Assembly (NCBI RefSeq): GCF_009905375.1
Contig: NC_133649.1
Span: 237,736,201 to 237,800,200, forward strand
Reading direction: 5' to 3'
DNA: 64,000 nucleotides
Source of the DNA: Apium graveolens
Lineage: Eukaryota > Streptophyta > Magnoliopsida > Apiales > Apiaceae
The notes under the pieces are model-generated. The model was given only the letters and a program-made list of their open reading frames with translations, did not search any database and was not told the DNA's origin. Of the stretch, positions 48,462 through 59,305 are shown one piece after another; the first letter of the stretch is position 1, and each line of letters opens with the position of its first letter. A program made the translations under genes and the position numbers.

Positions 48462-49798
48462 TTTTTGTTCTCATGCATCAGACTTTATGATCAGTGTTTA
48501 CAAATTGTCTTATCTTCATGTAATATGTGCTTAAATTGAAATACATTAAATTCTAATTGTTATCTGATGTGGATCTATATACTCTGATAGTGATTTGAAT
48601 GTTCTGTGACTATTCAATCCAATGAGGATTACTGTGTTAGATGCTGACCTGGTAGTCTTTAACATACTAGAAATCCCATGTTTGAATTAGTTGTTTATGT
48701 GGAAACTCATTAACACAAGCAAATTCTGATTTTGAGCTTAGTCAAATTTACTTTGTGTATCTTATTACTAAGTCATAAACTAGATTCTTGCTTCTTATCT
48801 GTCAAATTCTGATGTCAGTAAATCTTAAGGATGAACTAAATGCTGATAAGCCTCACTTATCTGAAGAAAAGAAAAGAAAAATTAAAGTCAGGTACTCCTT
48901 TGAGATCTAGAGTAAATATGTGGAAGGGAAGACCCAAGTGCATTGCTGGTATTAAGTAATATGCATTAGAAAAGCAAATAAATTTTTCTTGGTGACTTTT
49001 CACATTCTCTGATTACTGGAGAAATACTCTGATAATAGCATAAATTCTGATAGAAGTTGTGACTCATTTATACTGAGAAGCCACTGTGAAAAAGAATTCT
49101 AAAAGATGCATAAAATGAGCACAAACAGTTGAGGTGGACTCATGCACAAATTTATCCTATAGTAGACTTCATTATTAGTGACAGATTTTAAGCACTTTTC
49201 TTAGTTAGGCCTTATTTTTAAGATGTACTGAAGTATATCAGACTTTAATCTTTATCTGATATTTTGCTAATGCACACACTCTCACTCCATATGAATGAAG
49301 AAAATTACTGTGGTGATCAAGTTGTTTCAGATAAACAATTAAGTGGCATATGCATAAATTCTGAGGACAAGTTCTTATGGAAGTTCTGATGATTAAACTC
49401 TGAAGAAACAAGTCGGTATTTGTATTAAGAATCACAGATACAAACATTCACTTTTTGAGTACAGAAGCCATGTTCTGATGACTGTTAAAATCTGATAATA
49501 GTCAATTTCTGATATTAAATTCTGATGGAAAATCTGATGCTTACGTGGCATTATTTTTTACTTGACTTATCTGTGGTAAATACTGTAACGATCATATTTA
49601 ATCAGAATATAATTAGGTGAGATAAAAATAGTCATAATCATTTGGGTTAGTGGTAAACGTGTTTGTCTTGAAAAACTGCATGTGCACGTTAATTATTGCT
49701 TATTTCTCGTGCCCACTAACTATGCTTTAACTATTTACTGGGTGACAGGTGTACAAGTGTATGTTTTACTTCTAAAAAGGATTGTTTAGTGGAGAGAG
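48462..49798 (+). other. pol-ORF3 spacer of Copia C
   Basis: No gene seen. The word TTCTGAT/CTCTGAT occurs repeatedly, most densely at 48990-49050 and 49465-49545. This corresponds in position to the ATCCGTTGA-rich spacer of element F. Confidence 0.75.
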
Positions 49799-49806
49799 TA
49801 TAAATA
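49799..49806 (+). promoter_or_regulatory. Candidate internal TATA box upstream of ORF3 (Copia C)
   Basis: TATAAATA, 161 bases before the ORF3 ATG, followed by a CT-rich leader with TCTCTCTTATTCTCTCTCTC. A 3' splice-site-like CTTACAG ends at 49957, two bases before the ATG. ORF3 could be made from its own promoter, from a spliced RNA, or both. Confidence 0.5.
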
Positions 49807-49959
49807 TGGGAGTTAAAAGATTTTCTAATCTTTTCCCTACTTTTCTATTCTTAATCTCTCTTATTCTCTCTCTCTTTAATATTCTCTGAAGCTTTTTCAT
49901 ACAAGACTTTTATCAAACACCTTGTGCACAATATATTTTCTCACTTATTTCTTACAGAA

Positions 49960-52549
49960 ATGGCACCAAAAGATGTTATTTTCAATGGAGCTAAGTTTGT
50001 TCCTAACAACTACTCAGCTATTCTCTCTAAAGATGAAGCTCCATCAGAACTTCACTTCATCCAAGTCATTTTGTCTCGAAGTGAAATAGGTTATGCACTG
50101 ACTCAACCAGACACAATCTCAGGGACTCAAGTGCTGGAGTTCTGGAGGTCAGGAGTGTATGATGATGGTGGTGCAAATGGTTCCCCAAGTATTATATTTA
50201 CTACAGGGGAGGATGCCCATGTGGTGACTTTGGCCACATTTAGACAAGCACTTCATCTACCCGAAAATTGCACATTCTCAACAGTTGAGGAGCCAGCTCT
50301 TCAACAGCTAATGGCCAATCTAGGCTATGAGAAAACTTTGGCGAAGCTTGGACAGTTGAAGAGACCCAACATAAGGAAGGAATGGAGTTTCTTCTTCGAC
50401 TGCATTACCAGGACTTTTGCAAATAAGTGTTTAAATTTTGATGCAATCCCAATTCTCAGTCAACAAATCGGGTATGCTCTCATAAATCAAACTCATTTGA
50501 TTATGCAAGTGCTATTTTAGGCTTTATTGGGGATAGGATGACAAAAGATAGAAATATAGTCTATTTTGCTAGATTCTGTCAGCTTATGTATAGTTCTTGT
50601 TGTTCTGATGCACCCCAATTAGCAAGTGAGTTAATTGAACCATTTAAGCTTGCTAAGAGAGCTTTTACTAAATTATATATGCTGATAATAAGAAAACTGT
50701 TTTGAGACCCCTCCAAATTCCCATATCAGTCAAACAATTTTTGGTAAATTCTGTTCCAGCCACCTATACTGCCTTATATCCTGATGTTCAACCATCTCAA
50801 CCTCCAACAGAACCTCCAATCACTACACAACCAACCACTTCTCAACCACAACCATAACCTACCATCAGGACATACTTCAAACCAACAAAATCATCTCAAC
50901 CTCAACCATCGGCACATACCATCAGACCTTCATCTTCCAGGCCAAAAAGGGCTCAATCTGTTCCTAAATCTCCATTAAAGAAAAGAAGGATGCTTCTAAG
51001 GGATGAGTCTGATGATGAGGAGGAAGCACAGGTTCATGCATCAGAACCTGTGACAGTTGAAGCTGAAACTGTGGTTTTTCAGAAAGAAACAGAAGCTGAA
51101 GGGTCAACCCATCAGATAAATGCTGAAGCTCAAAGTTCAGATACTTTGAAGAGGAAAAGAACTGCTAGTTTTGATGATAAAGGAACTCCTTCACTGTCAA
51201 GGAGATTAAAGAAAATGAGGGCTAAGAGGCATTTGGCTAAGCCTCCATCAGAAGATACTGAAGAAGCTGAGGAAGGAGATCGAGAATCTCTGATCTCAAA
51301 AGTGCCAATTATCATTGAATCTCTGCCACCTCTAGCTAAATACCAAGACACTGTTCCTGATATAGTGGTTACATCTCCAGTCTCTCCTCTTCATGAAGAT
51401 GTGACAGTTGAAGATTCAGGATTAAGTCCTGAAATTGACATCAATAGGCTGCACATTCCTACTATTCTATATTTGGAAGCTCCTACAGCAGCTCAGACAT
51501 CTCCAACTCATTCTCCAATCTTAAATGCTGATGCTGAGCTACCATCTACATCAATTCTGGATCAAGTACCTGAAGATCAGAATTTAGATGAAATTGAATC
51601 AGAAACTCTTATAGCCTCACACACTGTTGTGTTATCAGAGGATAATCTGTCTTCATCAAGCTCTGGAGATAGTGTTTCTATACATACTCCAGCTCCTGTA
51701 CTTGGAAAGGAAGCATTGGTCAAGAAATTTGTTGAACAGGATGCTCCTGTACCTTGGGATGAAACTCATAGAGGAGTAGAGTGGACCAAGAAATGGAATG
51801 AAACTGATTTCATTCCAAGCTCTAAAGTTCTGATAAAGCACATTGCTAAAGCTGATGAGCTTGTGATAAATTCTGATATCAAGACACAACTCAAGATCAC
51901 TGCTCTATCAACCAAAAATCTTCAAGGTCTACATTATGCTACTCAAGAAAAGGTTGACAAACTTCTAGAAAAAGCTGAAAAGCTAGATATGGAGACCAAG
52001 CTTGACAAAAAGAGGTTTATCAGACCTATTTCTGAAAAGGTAGAAGGAATTGAGAAAGCTCAAGAGAAGCAACAGGCCCAAATCTCTGAGGTTCTGGAAA
52101 ATCAAGCTTCTCAACAGGATCAATTGAATGATATTCAATCTTTAGTGGAACTTCTTCTCTCACTTCTACTATCAGATGATGCCAAAAAGGGGGAGAAGAT
52201 AGTTAAGTCCAAATTCTCTAATGATCAAATACTGAAGAAGAAAGATGATCAAGTTGATGACCATGGAAACCCTAGCAAGGGTAGAGGTCAAGTTCAAAGT
52301 AAAGGGCAGAACAGTAAGGTTTCTTCAAAGAAACTAATTACTGAAGCAAGCAAATCTTCTACTCAAAAGAAGACAAGTTCTGAAGCTGCTCAAACTCAAA
52401 ATCTGATAGCAAGTACTGAAACTCAAAAACTGATATCAAGTTCTGATGAGCAAATTCTGATGACAAAGCCTGATGTTCTGATACAAGGTGGAAGTCAAGA
52501 TTCTCGAAGGTTTATGCTAACTCTGAAGCTCAATGGAAAGCAGACTACT
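49960..52549 (+). pseudogene. Third ORF (ORF3) of Copia element C
   Basis: ATG at 49960 (MAPKDVIFN). The first frame runs to 50520; a shifted frame carries on with NIVYFARFCQLM; another shift restores a long frame from about 50935 to the insertion of C'. The N-domain matches element F ORF3 (IGYALTQP, RKEWSF, NFDAI, YFARF). Then come a Pro/Gln-rich linker, the NLS-like LKKRRML (about 50970) and RLKKMRAKRH, an acidic region and a coiled coil (EKVEGIEKAQEKQQ) followed by DDAKKGE, where F has DDNKKGE. The C-domain of F is missing because the element is cut at 52549. Function unknown. Confidence 0.78.
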
Positions 52550-53164
52550 TGTTAGGTCACACACACTGTAGAAGGGGGTTGAATACAGTGTATACTACAA
52601 TCAAATCGAATTAAGAACACAAGTATGTAAGATAGAATAATCTTATTAATAAAACAGTATTGCAATGGAACCAGTTCTCTCTCAGTGATGAACAAACATC
52701 ACGAGAGCTGCTAGGGTTACAATGAATAATATTCTCGATTATATCAACACATCTAGTGTAAACCCTATATTGTGTTTATATACCACACAGTTACAAGATA
52801 ATCTTCTAATTGCTATCGAATATAAGTCTGCATCCTAAAATATATCAATTAGTTATCTTTTCATCCAAGTCTTCTATTCTTCATAGAATTCTTCTCCATG
52901 CATATCTCTTCTTATGTTAGACTCAATCTTCTTTTCCTTCAATCACTCGCCTTCCTTATCTGAAAGTCTTCTTAAGTCCTGATATTATCTCCTGATGAAT
53001 ATCTTCTGATATCTTAAGTTCTGATAACTTAAGTTCTGATATCTTAAGTACTGACTTCAGTATAAGTATTGATTTCCAGTTAAGTCCTGATTTGTCCTGT
53101 TAGTCAAGATCTGAAAACTAAACACAAATCATTATTAGACATGACATCACAAATATATCTAACA
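52550..53164 (-). repeat. 3' LTR of element C'
   Basis: 615 bp, reverse complement homologous to 28063-28627 but clearly diverged. It contains the TTCTGATA/TTAAGTTCTGATA words at about 52976-53100 and a TATA box TATATAAA at 52775-52782 (minus). Confidence 0.92.
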
Positions 53165-53173
53165 ATCTCCCCC
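53165..53173 (-). other. Polypurine tract of element C'
   Basis: GGGGGAGAT on the minus strand next to the LTR, identical to element F. Confidence 0.88.
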
Positions 53174-53279
53174 AACTTGTAAATTAGCATAATAATCAAG
53201 TTCAATATATATTTGATGATGTCAAAAATATTAAGTACAAATGCATATGAGAATTTGACTAGATAACTACAACTCACAG

Positions 53280-56200
53280 TGTGGCGCCCTCCAAACCCGG
53301 GTCAGAAGTTTGGGGTCCACACACACACCTTATTTATAACCTGCTTATAACAATAATAAAGATAATAATAATATGCAGTGACCCTATTTACCAACTACCA
53401 CGGACCGCAACAGGTTAAAGTATGCACACAAGCCAAACACACTAATATATTACAAACCGATCAAATCTCAATCATTCAAACTCAAACTGAGTATTAAACT
53501 TTATTACAACTTTTACAAACTTAAATTATCCCAAAAGAAGTCTACTAGCTCAGCTTCCTCAACCTGAACCCCTAGCTCTCGCGCTGGACTGGGGATCCTC
53601 GTTACCAACTGGTTCCTTTTTTACTGGAAATGAGCTAACTAGCTCAGCAAGTCTTAATGACAAAACTGAGAATAATGATCATCAAGTGTATATGGTTATG
53701 GTATCAAATGAACAAGGAATTATGATTTAGAATTGGATATTATACTTTTAATTTAAAAACCAAGGTTAGGCTGCTGATCAGTCACGCACTAACCCCGAGC
53801 AAGGCACACAGTATTGCTCTAACTACTGGATCCAAGGCACACATTGGCCTAACTTGACCATTATATGGTCTGACCATGAATCTGGTCCACAATTTTATAA
53901 AAAAAAACAATCCAATTCTAACATATTAACATAATAAGCAATAATAAACAATAACCAGAATCATTAACAACAATGAGTGTTTAACAATGAAAGGGTTTCA
54001 ATCCTTGTAAGGATCGATAAGGTAATTTAAAAGCTTGGATGCTGGGTAATGAAAGAATTGGATAACAAAGGAATTCAATATTTCAGGGTTTCAAAGATTT
54101 GGGCTTTCAAATCATAGGATGCAATGGTTGAGTATACAAGTAATTCAGTTCAGTGTTTGGGATTTTGTTTGCATATATTTGTGGAGTAGTATCGTATACT
54201 TGAGGTTCGTGTTTGGGTATACAACAATCAATGGTCTAGAAAGAATAAGGTTCATGGCTCAAGAACAATAACTGGAATCAGGGTTTGGGTTTCAGTGTTT
54301 CAAAACACTTGCAATATCAACAAGACTATCAAGTACTACAATATCTCGAGAAAGTTCAGAACACTTGCCTGGTATTAGCTTACTACACTGCACTCGCTTC
54401 CAATTGCAATCGTCTTACTCATCAGCTACCTATTTCCCTTTCCTACGCCTTGCCTCTTCTGCTTACATATCATAAGCATCTATCAATCATCACTCATAGG
54501 ATTCTGTTTAACACATACTTCTATCTACCCTTCGTTTTATCCAAATCCGATTAACGGATTGAAAGTTATGCAATAACCAAGTAAACACCGAATATATAGA
54601 CCGATAGTCAATCAACAAGTAACATATAACACATAATACATCACGTAATCAATGATATGTCATTTATAAAGAAATCTCGAGTCATAAATAGGCTTTCTGG
54701 TATTTAAAATGATTTTTAAAACATTTTTCAGAATTAAAATGGGTCGTTGGATCTATTTCGGGTTAATAAACAGGGTTCAGTTGGCCAATTCTGGCTCCGA
54801 AACAATTTTATACTAATTATCGAGCCTTGTAAATAATTTAGAATAATATTTTAAAGCTCGAAACTATTTTTCAGAATTTTTAAATCATTTTTAAATAATT
54901 AAATAATTAATTAAAATCAATTAATAATTAATTAAATCAATTAATCAATTATTTTCGAATTAATTGACCAATTAATCAATTAAAAATTAACTGAAATTAA
55001 TTAACTAATTAATTCTGATTTATTTTTGAATTAAAAATAATTTTCGGAATTAAAATAATAATTTTTGGAATTTTTAGAAATTAAAAACGAATTTTTTTAT
55101 AATAAAAATAAATAGGAAATATGATTTTTGAGTATTTTTAAAACAGGCATCCAATTTTTGCAAAGTCTGGAAACCTGGGGGACCAAACTTCATCATTTTC
55201 AAAAGTACAGGGACCAAACTGTAATTTTGCAGTTCCAGTCGCCGGAAAAGTTGGGGGTGGCCGGAGAACTCACCTCCGGCATCCTCCCACCACCATCACC
55301 TCTAGAATTAAACTACAGATTACCAGGAACATATCCATGCAAACAAATCATTCTAATCATCCCTGTTCTGGCCGGAAATTGGCCAAGAACATCGCCGGTT
55401 TCCGGCGAACATCGGGAATTTTAAAAACACAACTCCCTACGGTTCAAGCATCCTCTGTTAACGAGCTATATATAAATCGATTGCAAATTTCATAAGGAAA
55501 ACAACCCACTATAAATCAACAGTTAATAACCCCTGAATCAAAAACCCCCAAATTTCAATTGAAAATATTCATACGGGTTATAAACCCTAATTTTGAAATT
55601 CGAAAATTAAACCCACTTTTGAGCATGTTATTGAACTCCAAATCAGACGTATGACATTTGAAAATCATCAGGAAAACAAGCTCTACAACATGCAATCATC
55701 AAATCATACAAACAATCATCCAAACAAAAATTCATATTTTTAATAAAATAAATTCGAAAATAAATAAATTTCCAGAAAATAAACCTTTGATTCTGCAGGT
55801 ATATGGATTACAGATTCTGATAGAGCTTTTCAAGACCTTCAAATCCAGTACTCGAGCTTTTCAAACAAAGATCAATAACACCTTCAAAAGTTGATTTGAT
55901 TCTTGGAACAGTTTATGAATATATGATTTTTCTCTGTAAAATTATATATTTATCTGTCTGCAAATGATTATGATACGAAATAAAATACGGTAGAAGGCTA
56001 TTTATATTTATAGAAAATTAGTATCCCGTTGGATCAAAACGGTACATTTATTTATAAAAACTGATCCAAACGGTATCGGTTTTCGGGATAATTATCTAAA
56101 CCAGTACAATTTGTACTGCGGTCTTGGTCTCAGCGCCTGATTACACGTACTACGAAGTGATAATTGGGATAGTTTAATAAAAAGCTCCCGTTTATCGAAA

Positions 56201-56675
56201 ATACGGGTTTTATTGATTTACCGAAATGAATATTGTATCGAAAATGTTGCGCCGGGACCCGCGCAGAACAAACCGTACGCCGGATCGAAAAAGTCGAAAC
56301 ATGGGATATGCTCGGAATATTACAATTAGGTTAGGAAGGAGTTCTCGGAAGAGTTTCGGGTTCCAAAAACGTAACAACGGGTGACGTCGGTTGGTTCCCG
56401 TTTTTATAAAATAGATTTTAAATACCCGGAAAAAGATTTTATAAATTTCATATGATTCTTATAAATTCATAAATCATCATAAAAATAATTAGGAAGATAT
56501 GAAAATTATCTATATTTTATTTTGGACATATAAAAATTAAAATACTCAATTAATATTATTTTTGAATATCCAAGTACAGATAACACTTAACAATTAACTC
56601 ACAGAATAGATACTGAACACACATAATAATTATTTATTAGCAAAAATAATTACACGATATATCCCGGATATTACA
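53280..56675 (-). repeat. 3' LTR of element D
   Basis: 3,396 bp, TGTGGCGCCC to GGATATTACA. It holds an AATTA-rich low-complexity stretch at about 54890-55030. The block 56253-56362 is homologous to 11580-11690 in LTR B. No gene is supported; short frames at 54285, 55128 and 55658 are chance. Confidence 0.9.
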
Positions 56676-56694
56676 TCCTTCCCCTCTTAAAAGG
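56676..56694 (-). other. Polypurine tract of element D
   Basis: On the minus strand CCTTTTAAGAGGGGAAGGA right before the LTR. Confidence 0.85.
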
Positions 56695-56713
56695 ATTCTG
56701 TCCTCAGAATCTC

Positions 56714-59305
56714 CTAAGAAAACAAATGAGGGTACTTTTCTCTCATATCACTTTCTAACTCCCAGGTTGACTCTTCAACCTTTGGGTTTTTCCACAATAT
56801 TCTTACTAGCTTTACCACTTTATTTCTCAATACTTTCTCTCTCTCCTCTAGAATCTCTATCGGACTCTCTACATATGACAAATCTGCCTGAAGCTCTATT
56901 GGCTCATATTCTATTACATGCCTGGAGTCTGGATTATATTTCTTGAGCATTGATATATGAAAAATATTGTGAATGTGCTCCATGTGCGGTGGTAACGCTA
57001 ATTGGTAAGCTACCTTGCCAACGCGCTTTAAGATCTCAAAAGGTCCGACATATCTTGGGCTTAGCTTCCCTTTCTTCCCAAACCTCGTTAGTCCTTTCCA
57101 TGCTGATACTTTCAGTAATACCAAGCTTCCTTCTTCAAATTCCATGTCTTTCCTTGACTGATCTGCGTAGTTTCTCTGACGATCTTGGGCGGCTATCAAT
57201 CTCTTTTGGATAATTTCAACAAATTCTTTCGTCTGTTGTACCATTTCAGGTCCAAGTATTTTGCGTTCTCCTACTTCGTCCCAATATACTGGAGATCTAC
57301 ATTTACGTCCATAAAGGGCTTCATAGGGTGGCATCCCAATGCTGGCATGATAACTGTTGTTGTAAGCAAACTCTACCAGAGGTAAATGCTCGTCCCAACT
57401 TCCTTTAAAATTAATAGCACAAACACGTAACATGTCCTCGATTGTCTGGATCGTTCTTTCACTTTGGTCGTCCGTCTGCGGGTGATAGGCCGTACTCATA
57501 TTCAGTCTCGTTCCTAAACATTCTTGAAAACTCTTCCAAAATCTTGAATTAAATCTTGGATCACGATCAGATACGATAGACACTGGAACTCCATGACGAA
57601 CTACGATTTCCTTTAGGTACATATGGACCAACTTGTCAAGCGAAAACCTTTCATTTATAGGCAGAAAATGAGCTGACTTGGTAAGTCTATCCACTATAAC
57701 CCAAATGGCATCATGATTAGCCCTTGTCCTTGGTAATCCAACTATAAAATCCATGGCAATATGTTCCCACTTCCACTCTGGAATCTCCAATGGCTGTAAC
57801 AATCCACTTGGTCTTTGATGCTCTGCTTTAACTCTCTGACATGTATAACATCGGTTAACCTATTCCGCAATTTCCTTCTTCATATCCGGTCACCAGTAAT
57901 TCTTCTTTAAATCTCTATACATCTTGGTACTCCCTGGGTGGATGGAATATCTTGAACTATGTGCCTCTTGTAAAATTTCATTATTTAACTCCGTCACCGG
58001 TGGAATCCAAATTCTAGATGAAAACCTCAGAATGCCTTGGTCATCCTGTTGCGTGCATAATTCTTCACCTACCAAATGATTTATATCTTGATCCATTATC
58101 TCTTTCTGACATTTCTTTATTTTCTCCAATAACTTCGGTTGGAAAGTCATACTATACACTTTTACTTCCTCAGGCTTGCAAACTCTAATCTCCAATTCCA
58201 ATTTCTGAAATTCCTTATATATCTCTTCAGGTACGGATAACACATTTAACCTTTCCTTCCGACTTAACGCGTCTGCTACAACGTTCGCTTTACCGGGATG
58301 ATAATTAATCGAGCAATCATAGTCTTTGATCAACTCTAACCATCTCCTTTGCCTCATATTAAGTTCCTTCTGTGTGAATATGTACTTTAAGCTTTTGTGA
58401 TCCGTATAAATCTCACACTTCTCTCCATACAGATAATGTCTCCAAATCTTCAAAGCAAACACTATGGTTGCTAGTTCCAAATCATGAGTAGGATACTTTT
58501 GTTCGTGTGGTTTCAATTGCCTTGACGCATACGCAATCACCTTGTCATGCTGCATAAGAACACATCCTAATCCTTTGCGAGAAGCATCACTATAAATTAC
58601 GAAATTCCCTTGATTGTCTGGAAGTGACAAAACAGGTGCCGTGATTAATCGTCGCTTCAACTCCTGAAAACTTTCCTTGCATTTGTCGTTCCATATAAAT
58701 TTCTCATTCTTTCGTGTAAGCTTTCTTAATGGTGTGGCAATCCTCGAGAAATTTTGAACAAATCGACGATAATATCCCGCCAATCCTAAGAAACTTCTTA
58801 CCTCGGTGGGTGTTCTCGGTCTCTCCCAATTCGTAATTGCCTCGATCTTTGCCGGGTCCACTTTGATCCCTTCGTTACTGACTATGTGTCCTAAAAACTG
58901 AACTTCCTGTAGCCAAAACTCACACTTCGAGAATTTAGCGTATAATTTCTTTTTTCTTAAAATCTCCAAAGTTGTCCTCACACGTTCCACATGATCCTCT
59001 TCCGTCTTTGAATAGATCAAAATATCGTCTATAAATACAATAACGAACTTGTCCAAATACTCCTTGAAAATTCTGTTCATCAGGTCCATAAACGTTGCCG
59101 GGGCATTAGTCAATCCAAAAGACATTACTAAAAATTCATAATGTCCATACCTTGTTCGGAAAGTTGTCTTTGGTATATCTTATGGCTTGATCTTTAGTTG
59201 ATAATATACCGATCTTAAATCAATTTTTGAGATGTACTTGGCTCCCTTCAACTGGTCGAACAGATCATCGATTCTGGGTAACGGATATTTGTTCTTGATT
59301 GTCAG
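56714..59305 (-). pseudogene. pol of element D: RT, RNase H, integrase, chromodomain
   Basis: One continuous frame from the insertion point of E (minus 59305) to 56714 with three stops: TAA near 59178 (in the RT fingers), TGA near 57889 and TAG near 57863 (both in the integrase zinc domain). RT shows FIDDILIYS, so both catalytic aspartates are present. RNase H shows [10 protein letters not shown] and TDHKSLKYI. The integrase zinc pair is CYTCQ; the core shows MDFIVGLP, SDRDPRF and SER after HPQTDD (usually HPQTDG). The C-terminus has GPFEILKRVG and a chromodomain-like end with VRILWKNPKVEESTWE, which in chromoviruses steers insertion to marked chromatin. Confidence 0.92.

Larger units (their letters stand above)
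28063..52549 (+). mobile_element. Copia element C (Sirevirus-like), split by element F
   Basis: Plus-strand Ty1/copia element with LTR, Met PBS, gag, PR-IN-RT-RNase H order and a third ORF. It occupies 28063-31480 and 44763-52549. The TSD candidate on the left is GTGTG (28058-28062). It is truncated at 52549 by a reverse copy of its own family, so its PPT and 3' LTR are not in the window. Defects include two stops in gag, loss of the protease active site, tandem duplications in RT and several frameshifts. The word TTCTGAT or its complement recurs throughout. Confidence 0.9.
52550..53279 (-). mobile_element. 3' end of a reverse Copia C-family element (C')
   Basis: Minus-strand LTR (52550-53164), PPT and about 100 bp of interior, then element D interrupts it. 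It lies inside ORF3 of Copia C in the opposite direction; the candidate TSD is TACTT (52545-52549). The remaining element should lie right of the window. Confidence 0.85.
53280..59305 (-). mobile_element. Ty3/gypsy element D (Tekay-like chromovirus), 3' part
   Basis: Minus-strand element with 3' LTR, PPT and pol with a C-terminal chromodomain, cut in RT by element E at 59306. TSD candidate on the left is CACAG (53275-53279). Its gag, protease and 5' LTR should lie right of the window beyond E. It is the best-preserved gypsy element here, with three stops seen in pol. Its LTR shares a 110-bp block and terminal wording with element B. Confidence 0.92.

Noticed and set aside
52550..53164. Treating this LTR as the 3' LTR of Copia C.
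   Set aside because: It is in the opposite direction and is followed by a minus-strand PPT, so it belongs to a separate reverse element of the same family.
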